From Bradyrhizobium sp. DOA9 (GTDB lineage: Bacteria > Pseudomonadota > Alphaproteobacteria > Rhizobiales > Xanthobacteraceae): 64,000 nt of DNA. The notes beneath the pieces are model-generated. The model made no database searches. It was given only the letters and a program-made list of their open reading frames with translations, and was not told the origin of the DNA. This document shows, in pieces, positions 43,749 to 52,959 of the stretch (position 1 is its first letter; the number at the start of each line of letters is the position of its first letter). The stretch is from the NCBI RefSeq assembly GCF_000617845.2, contig NZ_DF820425.1, positions 689,690 through 753,689 of the forward strand. The letters are read 5' to 3'. The translations under genes were made by a program, and so were the position numbers.

Positions 43749-44966
43749 TCACGCCGTCACGCGGCCAAGATCGAGCGATCGCCGTCGGGTCGGGAAGCTC
43801 AGTGCGACCGCGACCGCCGCAAGCCCGATCGCGAAGGAGCCGGCGTGCAGCCAGGTGTATTGCTGGAAAGTGTCGAACACGATCCCGCCGGCCCACGGCC
43901 CGAGCGCCATGCCGAGGCTGGCGAAGGCCGACACGGCGCCGAACACCGTGCCCATGATGCGCGCGCCGAAGAACTCGCGCACCAGCACCGCATAGAGCGG
44001 CATGACCCCGCCATAGGCGAGGCCGAACACGACCGACAACGCGTAGAACTCGCCGAGCTGCGCCACCGCCAGATAGGTCGCGATGCACATCGCCTGCACG
44101 AACAGCCCGGCGACGAGGACCGGTTTCGCGCCGATGCGATCGGCCAGCGCGCCCAGCAGCAGGCGCCCGCCGAGGCCCGAGACGCCGGCGACGCCATAGA
44201 CCGTCACCGCCGTGAGCGGAGCGATGCCGCACACCATCGCATAGGACACCATGTGGAAGATCGGGCCGGAATGCGCCGCGCAGCAGGCGAAATGCGCCGC
44301 TGCGAGCGCGACGAATTGCGGCGTGCGCAGCGCCTGCGCCGCACCCATCTCGACCTCCGGCGCCGCGTCCGTCGTCGCGGAGCCCGCGGCTGCCGGCGCC
44401 GGACGCACCAGGAAGCAGGCGGGGATCAGGAGCGCCCACGAAGCGATGCCGATCATCAGCATCGCGGGGCGCCAGCCATAGGCGCTGATCAGCCAGCTGG
44501 CGGTTGGCGCGATCGTCACCGGCGACACGCCCATGCCCGCGGAGACCAGCGCCACGGCAAGGCTGCGGTTCTTCTCGATCCAGGCGCTCGCGAGCGCCAT
44601 CGTTGGTGCGTAGAAGCTGCCCACGGCGATGCCGATCAGAACCCCGAAGCAAAGCTGGAATTGCCACAGGCTTGCGGCCTGGCTCGCGGTGACCAGACCC
44701 AATCCCAGCAGAACGCTTCCCGAGAGCACCACGATGCGGGTGCCGAACCGGTCCGACAGCGTGCCCCATAGGAATGCGGCCAATCCCATGCAGAGGAAAT
44801 CCAGCGTCGCGGCCGCCGACACGCCGGCGCGCGACCAGCCCATCGCCTCCGAGATCGGCTGCAAGAACACCGCCAGCGAAAACATCGTGCCGAATCCGAC
44901 GCAGGTCATCAGCGCACCTGCGGCGACAATGACCCAGCCATAGTCGAAGCGTGACGGCCTGCTCAT
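43749..44966 (-). CDS. MFS transporter (monocarboxylate/oxalate-formate type)
   Basis: A 405-aa permease with 12 helices, starting MSRPSRFDYGWVIVAAGAL. The MFS loop-2/3 motif is GTLSDRFGTRIVV, with a second-half counterpart GALADRIGAKPVLVAG. The FDYGWVIV entry and AYGGVMPLYAVLVREFFG segment resemble carboxylate carriers. Substrate is unassigned. The start was set at MSRPSRFD; 63 codons of open frame upstream overlap the divergent hydrolase gene region and are rejected. The 194-bp divergent space presumably holds promoters for both. Confidence 0.9.
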   Translation of the reverse strand: MSRPSRFDYGWVIVAAGALMTCVGFGTMFSLAVFLQPISEAMGWSRAGVSAAATLDFLCMGLAAFLWGTLSDRFGTRIVVLSGSVLLGLGLVTASQAASLWQFQLCFGVLIGIAVGSFYAPTMALASAWIEKNRSLAVALVSAGMGVSPVTIAPTASWLISAYGWRPAMLMIGIASWALLIPACFLVRPAPAAAGSATTDAAPEVEMGAAQALRTPQFVALAAAHFACCAAHSGPIFHMVSYAMVCGIAPLTAVTVYGVAGVSGLGGRLLLGALADRIGAKPVLVAGLFVQAMCIATYLAVAQLGEFYALSVVFGLAYGGVMPLYAVLVREFFGARIMGTVFGAVSAFASLGMALGPWAGGIVFDTFQQYTWLHAGSFAIGLAAVAVALSFPTRRRSLDLGRVTA

Positions 44967-45160
44967 GCGTTTCCTTCGCGCTGTTGGTCTTGTTGGCGGG
45001 GCGCGGGAGGAATGGTGACTTATCTGCAAGGCGAGAGCAAGGCGGGTTGCCACCGCAGGCTGACACGGCCCGTCCGCAATGATAGCATGCCGCGCGTCAC
45101 CGGCCTGCGATGTTGTTCTCGTGAACCGTCCACCCACGAACGTGCGAGGAGGCAAGTGCG

Positions 45161-46462
45161 ATGAAATGGGGCGCGCTGTTTGGGCGGCGCGGGTGCCGCC
45201 GCCTCTTCCTGCCGGTCATGTTCGCCTCCGCGCTCTGGGCACCGCTGGCCTGCGCGCAGGATGTCCGAAGCCCGCCCGCCGCGCCGGGGCCCGTCTTTTC
45301 CGATAGCGGCCCCGATGCCGAGCTTTACGGCGCGGCTGAAGGCTATCCGGTCGGCACGCGGGGAGGCGCGCCGGAGCTCAACAAGCTGGTCGGGAGCTAC
45401 AGCCATTTCGGCGAGATCTATCCCTCGCGGCGGGTCGGTCGCGCGACGGTGCCTTGGCAATTCAAGCGCGCGCCGGAGCCGCAGGTCACCTACAGTTTCG
45501 GCACCGAAAAGCTGGGCATCGCGGACTACCTCAAGCGCAACCCGGTCACGGGCCTCCTGATCGCGAGGGACGACACCATCCTCTACGAGCACTATCAATA
45601 TGCGCGGACCGACCACCACCGCTTCGTCTCGCAATCCATGGCGAAGACGCTGGTCGCCATGCTGGTCGGGATCGCGGTCTCGGAGGGACGGATCAAGTCG
45701 ATCGACGACGTCGTCGCGACCTATGTCAGCGGCCTTGCAGGCACGGAATATGGCAACACATCCATCCGCGCCTTGTTGAACATGTCGTCGGGCGTCGAAT
45801 TCTCGGAAGTCTATGACGGGAACGACGACATCGCCCGGCTTGGGCGCGCCCTGTTCAGCGGCCCGCCGAAAGATCCTGCCACTGTCGTCGCGCAGTTCAA
45901 CACCCGGACCGCGCCGCCAGGCACCAAATTCCACTATGCCAGCATTGAAACCGAGATCCTGGGCCTGGTCCTGCGCGCCGCCACGGGCACGCCGGTGGCC
46001 GATTATCTCCACGACCGGATCTGGGACCCCATCGGCACCGAGACGGATGCCTCCTGGGTGATCGACGGCAGCGGGCAGGAGATCGCCTATTGCTGCTTCA
46101 ACGCAACCTTGCGCGATTATGCGCGCCTCGCCCGGTTGCTCGCCCATGACGGCGCCTGGGACGGCCGTCAATTGATCCCTCGGCAGTGGCTGCTCGATGC
46201 CACGACCGTGCGGCCGGCGGATGGCCATCTCGCTCCGCGCGTGGCCACGCGCTATTTCGGCTACGGCTATCAGGTGTGGCTCCTTCCGGATGAGCAGCGC
46301 CGATTTGCCCTGCTCGGCATCCGCGGTCAGGTCATCCTGGTCGATCCGGCCTCAAAGCTCGTCATGGTGCACACGGCCGTTCGCCAGAAGCCGTCGGAGC
46401 CGGGCGCGCTCCGGGAGCCGCTCGCGTTGTGGTCTGCCGTGCTGCAGCAGCTCGGGCAATGA
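45161..46462 (+). CDS. Exported serine hydrolase of the beta-lactamase/6-aminohexanoate-dimer hydrolase fold
   Basis: A 433-aa protein. Signal peptide through PLACAQ, then a 90-residue N-terminal section and the penicillin-binding fold: catalytic S159-M-A-K162 in FVSQSMAKTLVAML, like NylB-type esterases. The second motif is FHYASIET, where the class-C Y-x-N Asn is Ser, and the C-terminal region FALLGIRGQVILVDP takes the place of KTG. Likely an amidase or esterase rather than a beta-lactamase. CGAGGAGGCAAG gives a strong ribosome site. Divergent from the MFS carrier. Confidence 0.87.
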   Translation: MKWGALFGRRGCRRLFLPVMFASALWAPLACAQDVRSPPAAPGPVFSDSGPDAELYGAAEGYPVGTRGGAPELNKLVGSYSHFGEIYPSRRVGRATVPWQFKRAPEPQVTYSFGTEKLGIADYLKRNPVTGLLIARDDTILYEHYQYARTDHHRFVSQSMAKTLVAMLVGIAVSEGRIKSIDDVVATYVSGLAGTEYGNTSIRALLNMSSGVEFSEVYDGNDDIARLGRALFSGPPKDPATVVAQFNTRTAPPGTKFHYASIETEILGLVLRAATGTPVADYLHDRIWDPIGTETDASWVIDGSGQEIAYCCFNATLRDYARLARLLAHDGAWDGRQLIPRQWLLDATTVRPADGHLAPRVATRYFGYGYQVWLLPDEQRRFALLGIRGQVILVDPASKLVMVHTAVRQKPSEPGALREPLALWSAVLQQLGQ

Positions 46463-46605
46463 CGAATTGCTGACGCCTGCCAATGGCATATAGCCGCGCT
46501 GGCGCGGTCGGTCGCGTCGGAAAGCCGCGGCTGCATTGAACCTGTCCGGCCAACGGGAGCACCAATGGCGCGTAAATCCCGCTGGCCGCGACGAGGGAAG
46601 GCGCG

Positions 46606-47568
46606 ATGAGGACCCTGAAAACATCGATCTGCGCTGCAATCACTGCGCTGGCCTTGAGCCTGTCGTTCGGCGCGCCGTCCCATGCCGAAGAGGACGAGGC
46701 GGGCACGCTGACCCGGCAGATGAAGCAGCTTTATCGGGCCGGGAAGTACAAGGAAGCGCTGCCTCTGGCCCAGAAGTCGCTGGCCCTTCGCGAGAAGGAG
46801 TTCGGCCCTGATGATGCCCACGTCGCAATGCCGCTGAACGACCTCGGCACGATCCATTACAATCTCGGCCAATACGCCGTTGCCGAACCCTTGTACAAGC
46901 GCGCGCTGGCCATCCGCGAGAAGACGCTCGGTCCGGATCATTCCGAAGTCGCAATGGTACTGAACAATCTCGGCGATCTCTATCGCGCGGAAGAGCGTTA
47001 CGCGGAAGCGGAGCCGCTCCTCAAGCGCTCGATCGCCATTAACGAAAAGACGGTCGGCCCCAATGATGCGTCGATCGTGCTGGCGTTGAGCAATCTCGGC
47101 GCGGTCTACAGCAATCAGGGCCGGTACGATCAGGCCATACCGCTGTTCAAGCGAGGCCTCGCCGTGCTGCAGAAGGCGCTCGGTCCCGACGATCCCGAGG
47201 CCACGGTCCTGATGAACAATTTGGCCGACGCTTATATCAATCGACGTCGCTATGCCGATGCCGAGCGGCTGCTGAAGCGATCGATTGTCGTGACCGAGAA
47301 GGCGTTCGGCCCCGATCATCCCGACATCGCGCAGGCACAGAACAATCTGGCTGCGCTGTACGGACGCCAGGGGCGTAACGCCGAAGCCGAGCGCCTGTAC
47401 AAGCGGTCGGTCGCGGCCATGGAGAAGTCGCTTGGTCCTGACCATCCGGACCTCGCCTTTGTCCTGCAGAATCTCGCTGGTCTCTACAAGGACCAGGGAC
47501 GCTACGCCGACGCCCAGCAGGTCCTGAAGCGGTCGATGGCCATTCGGGCAAAGACCAATCCGATCTGA
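46606..47568 (+). CDS. Exported tetratricopeptide-repeat protein (kinesin-light-chain-type repeats)
   Basis: A 320-aa protein. Signal peptide MRTLKTSICAAITALALSL to PSHA, then about six 42-residue TPR units, each with an LYKRALAIREKTLGPDH-type helix and an NNLGDLYRAEERYAEAE-type helix. The repeat is regular enough to appear as a 126-bp DNA periodicity. It lacks any catalytic domain. The repeats closely resemble those of the TPR-CHAT protein at 59725. It lies 143 bp after the serine hydrolase; ACGAGGGAAGGCGCG precedes the ATG. Function unknown; a periplasmic scaffold is an inference. Confidence 0.88.
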   Translation: MRTLKTSICAAITALALSLSFGAPSHAEEDEAGTLTRQMKQLYRAGKYKEALPLAQKSLALREKEFGPDDAHVAMPLNDLGTIHYNLGQYAVAEPLYKRALAIREKTLGPDHSEVAMVLNNLGDLYRAEERYAEAEPLLKRSIAINEKTVGPNDASIVLALSNLGAVYSNQGRYDQAIPLFKRGLAVLQKALGPDDPEATVLMNNLADAYINRRRYADAERLLKRSIVVTEKAFGPDHPDIAQAQNNLAALYGRQGRNAEAERLYKRSVAAMEKSLGPDHPDLAFVLQNLAGLYKDQGRYADAQQVLKRSMAIRAKTNPI

Positions 47569-47736
47569 CTTGCATGCTTCGTCCAAGCGTCTCGACAGCT
47601 GCCGATACATCTATGCGTTGGTTCTGCTCGCGGGCTCCGGCGCCGCCGCGGAACGCGGTTCCCCGGCGGACGCCGACGCCGAAAGCAACGCGCAGAGTAA
47701 ACTGCTTATCGTGCTCCAAAGCGCCACTTGCTCGCG

Positions 47737-48705
47737 CTAATCGGGCAATCCGCTGCTGTTGTCGTGCGCACGCATGTCCGATGGCGTCATGAGATAACGT
47801 CGCTTGAAGCTTCGATTGAAATGCGAAATGTCAGCGAAGCCCGCCTCCAAGGCGATCGCGGTCACCGACCATGTTTTGTATCGTGGGCTGGTCAACATTC
47901 TACGAGCAACATCAAGGCGACGTTCGAGCACAAACTCCGAAAACGTCGTTCCGCTCTCCTCGAACAACATTTGAACGTAGCGCGACGATATTCCCTGCCG
48001 CTTGGCGATCCGCTCGATGCCCATCGTGACGTTCTGAATAAAGTCGGCCTTGATGGCCTCGAGTCGCGCGGCGCGAACTCCTCGTTGCTTGGCGATTTCC
48101 CGCCCGTCGTTCGTCGCGCCGATAGCGAGTGCGATCAGGTCGTAGACGTGAGTGGCCGATAGGCGACCAAGTTGCGGGTCCTTGATCCGGTCGGGCAGAT
48201 TCATCACGTAGTTTCGCAGCAACGATAACGCCTCGGTATCGCATGGAATGCGGCGTCCGGCCGCCGCTGCGGCGTCGGGAGAAAGAGTCGAGATCGCAGT
48301 GAATGGCACGCGCACAGATACATATGTTGCGTCCACGAATTGCAAGCGAGCAGGCTCGCGATAGACGAGAAGGACGCCATCACCGGACTCCGGTACACCT
48401 TCCTGGTGTCCTTGCGTCAGTGCCATGTGACCGTTCGTCTTCATCATCAGGCAGACCGTGTCCTCGCCATCGGCGAGCATCGATGCCGGGCGGACAATGC
48501 GAGCGGTGAATGAAGTCAGCATTCTCGCGCGACGCAGGCCCGGCGCAAGATGCATCTCCATTTCGACGGTCTGGCCTGGCTCGGCGTCGACCTGGAGCTG
48601 GATGGATCTATGGAACAACTCGCGCAATGCCGGCAGGCGCTTCGACGCGGGAAGCTCTCCCGTCGAAAAGCGCAAGGAAGCAAAGCTTCGTTCCTCAGTC
48701 TTCAT
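47737..48705 (-). CDS. AraC-family transcriptional regulator
   Basis: A 322-aa regulator. The N-terminal half (ELPASKRLPALRELFHRSIQ to VRVPFTAI) fits the AraC-binding-like domain 2 of the family; the C-terminal pair of HTHs is IAKRQGISSRYVQMLFEESG and ALEAGFADISHFNRSFKRR. The start was set at MKTEERSFAS. It is divergent from the exported cupin 170 bp away, so control of that gene is likely. The 168 bp between its stop and the TPR gene hold nothing I recognise. Confidence 0.92.
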   Translation of the reverse strand: MKTEERSFASLRFSTGELPASKRLPALRELFHRSIQLQVDAEPGQTVEMEMHLAPGLRRARMLTSFTARIVRPASMLADGEDTVCLMMKTNGHMALTQGHQEGVPESGDGVLLVYREPARLQFVDATYVSVRVPFTAISTLSPDAAAAAGRRIPCDTEALSLLRNYVMNLPDRIKDPQLGRLSATHVYDLIALAIGATNDGREIAKQRGVRAARLEAIKADFIQNVTMGIERIAKRQGISSRYVQMLFEESGTTFSEFVLERRLDVARRMLTSPRYKTWSVTAIALEAGFADISHFNRSFKRRYLMTPSDMRAHDNSSGLPD

Positions 48706-48875
48706 CGGAAAATTCCGGACCCGAGAGGCGCAACAAGTCTGTCTCTCGGCGAGCGTTTTGTCCATACCCCGGCGTCACCCGGACTTCGTCCTGGGCATAG
48801 TGCGAGTTCGCGCGTGTCCAAGACAATGAGCTGGATAGCCTCGAATGTTCATCCTGATTGTTCAGGGAGGCGAAA

Positions 48876-49295
48876 ATGCTCAGAATAGCATCCTCAGTTT
48901 GCGCCGCGCTTGCCGCTCTGGCCTTGTCGGGACCAGTTGCTGCGCAACAAAGCGCACCAGCCGCAACGAACCAGACGCAGCAAATCAAACGTACTCCGCT
49001 GCAACGCTTCGACGTACCGGGGACTACGTATGAGACTGTCATCGGCATTGCGGAGATTGCGCCAAATGTCGGAATTGGCCGCCATACCCATCCCGGTCCC
49101 GAGTCGGGCTATTTGCTCGAGGGTGGCTTTGAACTGCTGATCGAGGGTGAACAGCCCCGGCAACTGAAGGCGGGTGATTCCTACGTGGTGCCGCCAAACA
49201 CGCTTCACGACGCGAAGTCTGGGGCAGCCGGCGCAAGGGTGATCGCGACCTATGTGGTGGAAAAGGGTAAGCCGCTCGCGTCACCTGCGAAATGA
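48876..49295 (+). CDS. Exported cupin-domain protein
   Basis: A 139-aa protein with signal peptide MLRIASSVCAALAALALSG to VAAQ, and a single cupin barrel: motif 1 GRHTHPGPESGYLLEGGFEL (metal His-x-His and Glu) and motif 2 DSYVVPPNTLHDAKS. The start was chosen at the ATG with an excellent AGGGAGGCGAAA site; TTG six codons earlier is also open. Small cupins bind metals or act as simple oxygenases; the role is unknown. Divergent AraC gene next door is the likely regulator. Confidence 0.88.
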   Translation: MLRIASSVCAALAALALSGPVAAQQSAPAATNQTQQIKRTPLQRFDVPGTTYETVIGIAEIAPNVGIGRHTHPGPESGYLLEGGFELLIEGEQPRQLKAGDSYVVPPNTLHDAKSGAAGARVIATYVVEKGKPLASPAK

Positions 49296-49488
49296 AGGGT
49301 TTCCCTGCTCGCACCGGTCCCAGCAGTTCAACTGCAATGCGGCCAATAGCGGACGTTTACCAGCCGAACTGAATTGATTGTTCGATCGAGCGGCGACGGC
49401 TTGCTTAGCCGGGGCGGCGTGACGATCAAGCGCAAAGGAAATTCAGCAGCAGACAACTGCCTTGAATGCATCGACTTGCATCAGTCGA

Positions 49489-50478
49489 TCATTCTATCAC
49501 CCCGTCCGCGTGGGCCAGCAATGCAGCAGGAACTTCGATCCCGAGTGTCTTTGCAGTCTTGAGATTGATGAACAGTTCATACTTGGTTGGTTGCTCGACC
49601 GGCAGATCGCCGGGCTTGGCGCCCTTGAGGATTTTATCGACGTAATCAGTGGATAGCCGGTTCAAGTCGATGATGTCCGCTCCGTAGGACAGGAGCGCAC
49701 CGAGTTGAACAAACTCCTTGCCGATGGCAAATAGCGGCAGCCGATGTTCTGCGGCGAGGTCGGCGATGCGCTTGCGCGCAATGAAGAACATCGGGCTGGG
49801 AAACAGGAAGACTGCATCGGCACGCGCGCCCGCGAGCGTGGAAAACGCCTCGCCGAGCCCGTCGGGATCCTGGACGGCAATGAGTTGCAAATGAACGCCC
49901 ACGGTTTTCGATGCTGACTCTGCACCGCTGATCATGCCTTGGGTTGTCGTCTTGCCGTATGCAGCCGGGTGCCAGATCGCTGCTATCCGAGACGCCATCG
50001 GCAATGCTTCCTTCAATTGCGCAAGCCGCTTGGGAACAAGCTGCGGGCCGATGAAGGTCAGTCCGGTGATGTTGCCTCCTGGCCGGGCGATGCTGGCGAC
50101 GAGTCCGTCTTCGACCGGGTCGCCCATGACTGGCACGACAACAGGAATCGACTTGGTCGCTTGCTGCACGGCCCGCGCAGCAAGCGTATTCTGCGCAACG
50201 ATGAGAGCAGGATTGAGACGGACGAGTTCACTCGCCAGGGCCGGGAGTTGTTCGACCTTTGAATCGGCTGCGCGAAACTCGACGACGATATTCTCTCCGT
50301 CGATATAACCGCGTTCGCGCAGTCCCTGATGAAAGGCAGCCATCGACGTGCGGGTTTGCTCGACCGAGCCGGTGGTCAGGAAGCCGATATGGGGGACTTT
50401 CTTCGGCTGTTGCGCGCGAGCAAGCGGTGACCAGGCCGTCGCAACACCGATCAGTGCGAGAAATTCGCGTCGCTGCAT
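49489..50478 (-). CDS. Orphan ABC-type substrate-binding protein (PF04392 type), second copy
   Basis: A 329-aa protein starting MQRREFLALIGVATAWSP, a twin-arginine-like signal. The mature part shows PHIGFLTTGSVEQTRT, FHQGLRERGYIDGENIVVE, IARPGGNITGLTFIGPQLVPKR, SYGADIIDLNR and QPTKYELFINLKTAKTLG. It is related to the protein at 42696 but clearly diverged. No transporter partners lie nearby. The 193 bp before its stop, after the cupin gene, hold nothing I recognise. The start was set at the signal peptide; upstream codons are rejected. Confidence 0.91.
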   Translation of the reverse strand: MQRREFLALIGVATAWSPLARAQQPKKVPHIGFLTTGSVEQTRTSMAAFHQGLRERGYIDGENIVVEFRAADSKVEQLPALASELVRLNPALIVAQNTLAARAVQQATKSIPVVVPVMGDPVEDGLVASIARPGGNITGLTFIGPQLVPKRLAQLKEALPMASRIAAIWHPAAYGKTTTQGMISGAESASKTVGVHLQLIAVQDPDGLGEAFSTLAGARADAVFLFPSPMFFIARKRIADLAAEHRLPLFAIGKEFVQLGALLSYGADIIDLNRLSTDYVDKILKGAKPGDLPVEQPTKYELFINLKTAKTLGIEVPAALLAHADGVIE

Positions 50479-50612
50479 GACACCTCCTGTGATTGAGGCT
50501 CGACCACAATAGCGCGAGCGCCGACCCCAGCCAACAACCACTTGCCCAATGCCCGAGGACGCGATGTCACGAGCAGGCTCCGTCATACGCGCCGGGAACG
50601 CTATTGCAGCTC

Positions 50613-50740
50613 GTGGGATGGGTAGAGCGAAGCGAAACCCATCAAACTCATTCCGCCGATCTGAGTCTGACGAGAAGCAGGAGATAATCCGTCCCCCCCC
50701 AGGGCGATGGGTTTCGCAAGAGCTCTACCCATCCTACGGG
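50613..50740. repeat. Palindromic repeat (GATGGGTAGAGCGAAGCGAAACCC type)
   Basis: GTGGGATGGGTAGAGC and GAAACCCATC at the left are mirrored by GATGGGTTTCGC, GAGCTCTACCC and ATCCTACGG at the right, around a variable centre with a run of eight C. It lies in the 556-bp gene-free stretch between the binding-protein gene and lepA. Confidence 0.75.
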
Positions 50741-50893
50741 CTGGCCTGCTGCAGCGCCGAGGCTGCCAGGTATCTTGCGACGGGTGATATTTGCACGGAC
50801 CATGAAATAACTCCGTGCATGAATGATCGATCCTTGAAAGAATCAGATGGACGATCGTGCTGGCTCATCCGGCCCGCTGCGATGATGCCACCA

Positions 50894-50995
50894 TACCCCT
50901 GTTTTGCCCGACGGGTCAAACGGATTTCGGTAAATCGAAAAAGCGTAATGCCGCCAAGGGGCGGCTACTGTGCATGGGGTTGTTTTCGCAGTTTT
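50894..50995. repeat. Possible dispersed repeat (ACCCCTGTTTTGCCCGACGGG type)
   Basis: This block holds ACCCCTGTTTTGCCCGACG followed by GGTCAAACGGATTTCGG, then TGTGCATGGGGTTGTTTTCG. I recall very similar sequence scattered in Bradyrhizobium genomes, but only one copy is in the window, so this rests on memory. Together with the palindrome at 50613 it accounts for much of the space before lepA; I see no gene in the rest. Confidence 0.4.
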
Positions 50996-51034
50996 GTTTG
51001 CCGGCCTCGCGACCGCGCCGGCCCGAGCGTCGCC

Positions 51035-52846
51035 TCAGCTGTCCACCTTCAGCGCGGCAATGAAGGCTTCCTGCGGGATGTCGACCTTGCCGAACTGCCG
51101 CATCTTCTTCTTGCCTTCCTTCTGCTTCTCCAGAAGCTTGCGCTTGCGGGTGATGTCGCCGCCGTAGCACTTTGCGGTGACGTCCTTGCGCAGCGCGCGC
51201 ACCGTCTCGCGCGCGATCACCTTGCCGCCGATCGCCGCCTGGATCGGGATCTGGAACATGTGCGGCGGGATCAGCTCCTTCATCTTCTCGACCATGGCGC
51301 GGCCGCGCCCTTCGGCGCGGGTGCGGTGGACCAGCATCGAGAGCGCATCGACCGGCTCGGCATTGACCAGGATCTGCATCTTGACGAGATCGGCCGGCTT
51401 GTAGTCGGTGAGGTGATAGTCGAACGAGGCGTAGCCCTTGGAGACCGACTTGAGGCGGTCGTAAAAGTCGAACACCACCTCGTTGAGCGGCAGGTCGTAT
51501 TTCACCATCGCGCGGGAGCCGACATAGGTGAGCTCCTTCTGCGCGCCGCGGCGGTCCTGGCACAGCTTCAGGACGCTGCCGAGATATTCGTCGGGCGTCA
51601 TAATCGTCGCCTCGATCCAGGGCTCCTGGATCTCCTCGATCTTGACGACGTCGGGCATGTCGACGGGATTGTGGATCTCGAGCTCGGTGCCGTCGGTGAG
51701 CTTCATCTTGTAGATGACGCTCGGCGCGGTCGCGATCAGATTGAGATCGAACTCGCGCGACAGCCGCTCCTGGATGATCTCGAGATGCAACAGGCCGAGG
51801 AAGCCGCAACGGAAGCCGAAGCCGAGCGCAGCCGACGTCTCCATCTCGAAGGAGAAGCTGGCGTCGTTGAGGCGCAGCTTGCCCATCGCCGCGCGCAGCG
51901 TCTCGAAGTCGTCGGCGTCGACCGGGAACAGGCCGCAGAACACGACGGGGATCGCCGGCTTGAAACCCGGCAGCATCTCGGTAACAGGCTTCCGGTCGTC
52001 GGTGATGGTGTCGCCGACGCGGGTGTCGGCGACTTCCTTGATCGCGGCGGTGATGAAGCCGATCTCGCCGGGGCCGAGCTCGTCGACCTGCTGCATTTTC
52101 GGCGTGAAGAAGCCGACACGCTCGACATCGTAGGCGGCGCCGGTGCCCATCATGCGCACGCGCTGGCCCTTCTTCATCGTGCCGTCGACGATACGCACCA
52201 GCACGACGACGCCGAGATAGACGTCGTACCAGCTGTCGACCAAGAGCGCCTTCAAGGTCGCGTCGCGATCGCCCTTCGGCGGCGGCAGCCGGGTGACGAT
52301 GGCCTCCAGCACATCGGGCACGCCGAGGCCGGTCTTGGCCGAGATCATCACCGCATCGGAGGCGTCGATGCCGATGACGTCCTCGATCTGCTGCTTGACC
52401 TTGTCGGGCTCGGCGGCGGGCAGGTCGACCTTGTTCAGGACCGGAACGATCTCGTGATTGTTGTCGAGCGCCTGGTAGACGTTGGCGAGCGTCTGCGCCT
52501 CGACGCCCTGGCTGGCGTCGACCACGAGCAGGGAACCTTCGCACGCCGCCAGCGACCGCGAGACCTCGTAGGCGAAGTCGACATGGCCGGGCGTGTCCAT
52601 CAGGTTGAAGATGTAATCCTTGCCGTCCTTGGCGCGGTAGGCGAGGCGCACCGTCTGCGCCTTGATGGTGATGCCGCGCTCGCGCTCGATGTCCATGGAA
52701 TCGAGCACCTGCTCCTTGCCCGCCATCTCGCGGTCGGAGAGGCCGCCGGTCATCTGGATCAGGCGGTCGGCCAGCGTCGATTTTCCATGGTCGATATGGG
52801 CGACGATGGAGAAATTGCGGATGTTGGAAATGGGGACGGTCGTCAT
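51035..52846 (-). CDS. lepA: Elongation factor 4 (back-translocating GTPase LepA)
   Basis: A 603-aa ribosome-associated GTPase. G1 [15 protein letters not shown]2 around [11 protein letters not shown]3 DTPGHVDF, G4 NKVD and G5 SAKTG are all present, then domain 2, the LepA-specific [15 protein letters not shown], and the C-terminal [20 protein letters not shown]. Length is normal. The start was set at [17 protein letters not shown]; an earlier in-frame Met adds 13 non-conserved residues. Identity is certain. Confidence 0.98.
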   Translation of the reverse strand: MTTVPISNIRNFSIVAHIDHGKSTLADRLIQMTGGLSDREMAGKEQVLDSMDIERERGITIKAQTVRLAYRAKDGKDYIFNLMDTPGHVDFAYEVSRSLAACEGSLLVVDASQGVEAQTLANVYQALDNNHEIVPVLNKVDLPAAEPDKVKQQIEDVIGIDASDAVMISAKTGLGVPDVLEAIVTRLPPPKGDRDATLKALLVDSWYDVYLGVVVLVRIVDGTMKKGQRVRMMGTGAAYDVERVGFFTPKMQQVDELGPGEIGFITAAIKEVADTRVGDTITDDRKPVTEMLPGFKPAIPVVFCGLFPVDADDFETLRAAMGKLRLNDASFSFEMETSAALGFGFRCGFLGLLHLEIIQERLSREFDLNLIATAPSVIYKMKLTDGTELEIHNPVDMPDVVKIEEIQEPWIEATIMTPDEYLGSVLKLCQDRRGAQKELTYVGSRAMVKYDLPLNEVVFDFYDRLKSVSKGYASFDYHLTDYKPADLVKMQILVNAEPVDALSMLVHRTRAEGRGRAMVEKMKELIPPHMFQIPIQAAIGGKVIARETVRALRKDVTAKCYGGDITRKRKLLEKQKEGKKKMRQFGKVDIPQEAFIAALKVDS

Positions 52847-52959
52847 GGGCGCGGGATACCACTCACATCCCCGTGCGGCAACCATATTGCTGTATTTTCA
52901 GGGCCTTTGTTCACGCCAAGCTGATTCCATGAGGGGCCAAAACGCGCTACGCACGGCCC

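Noticed and set aside
50549..52924. 791-codon plus-strand open frame opposite lepA
   Set aside because: Begins in palindromic repeats and runs antisense to lepA; His/Asp/Leu-rich shadow with no fold.
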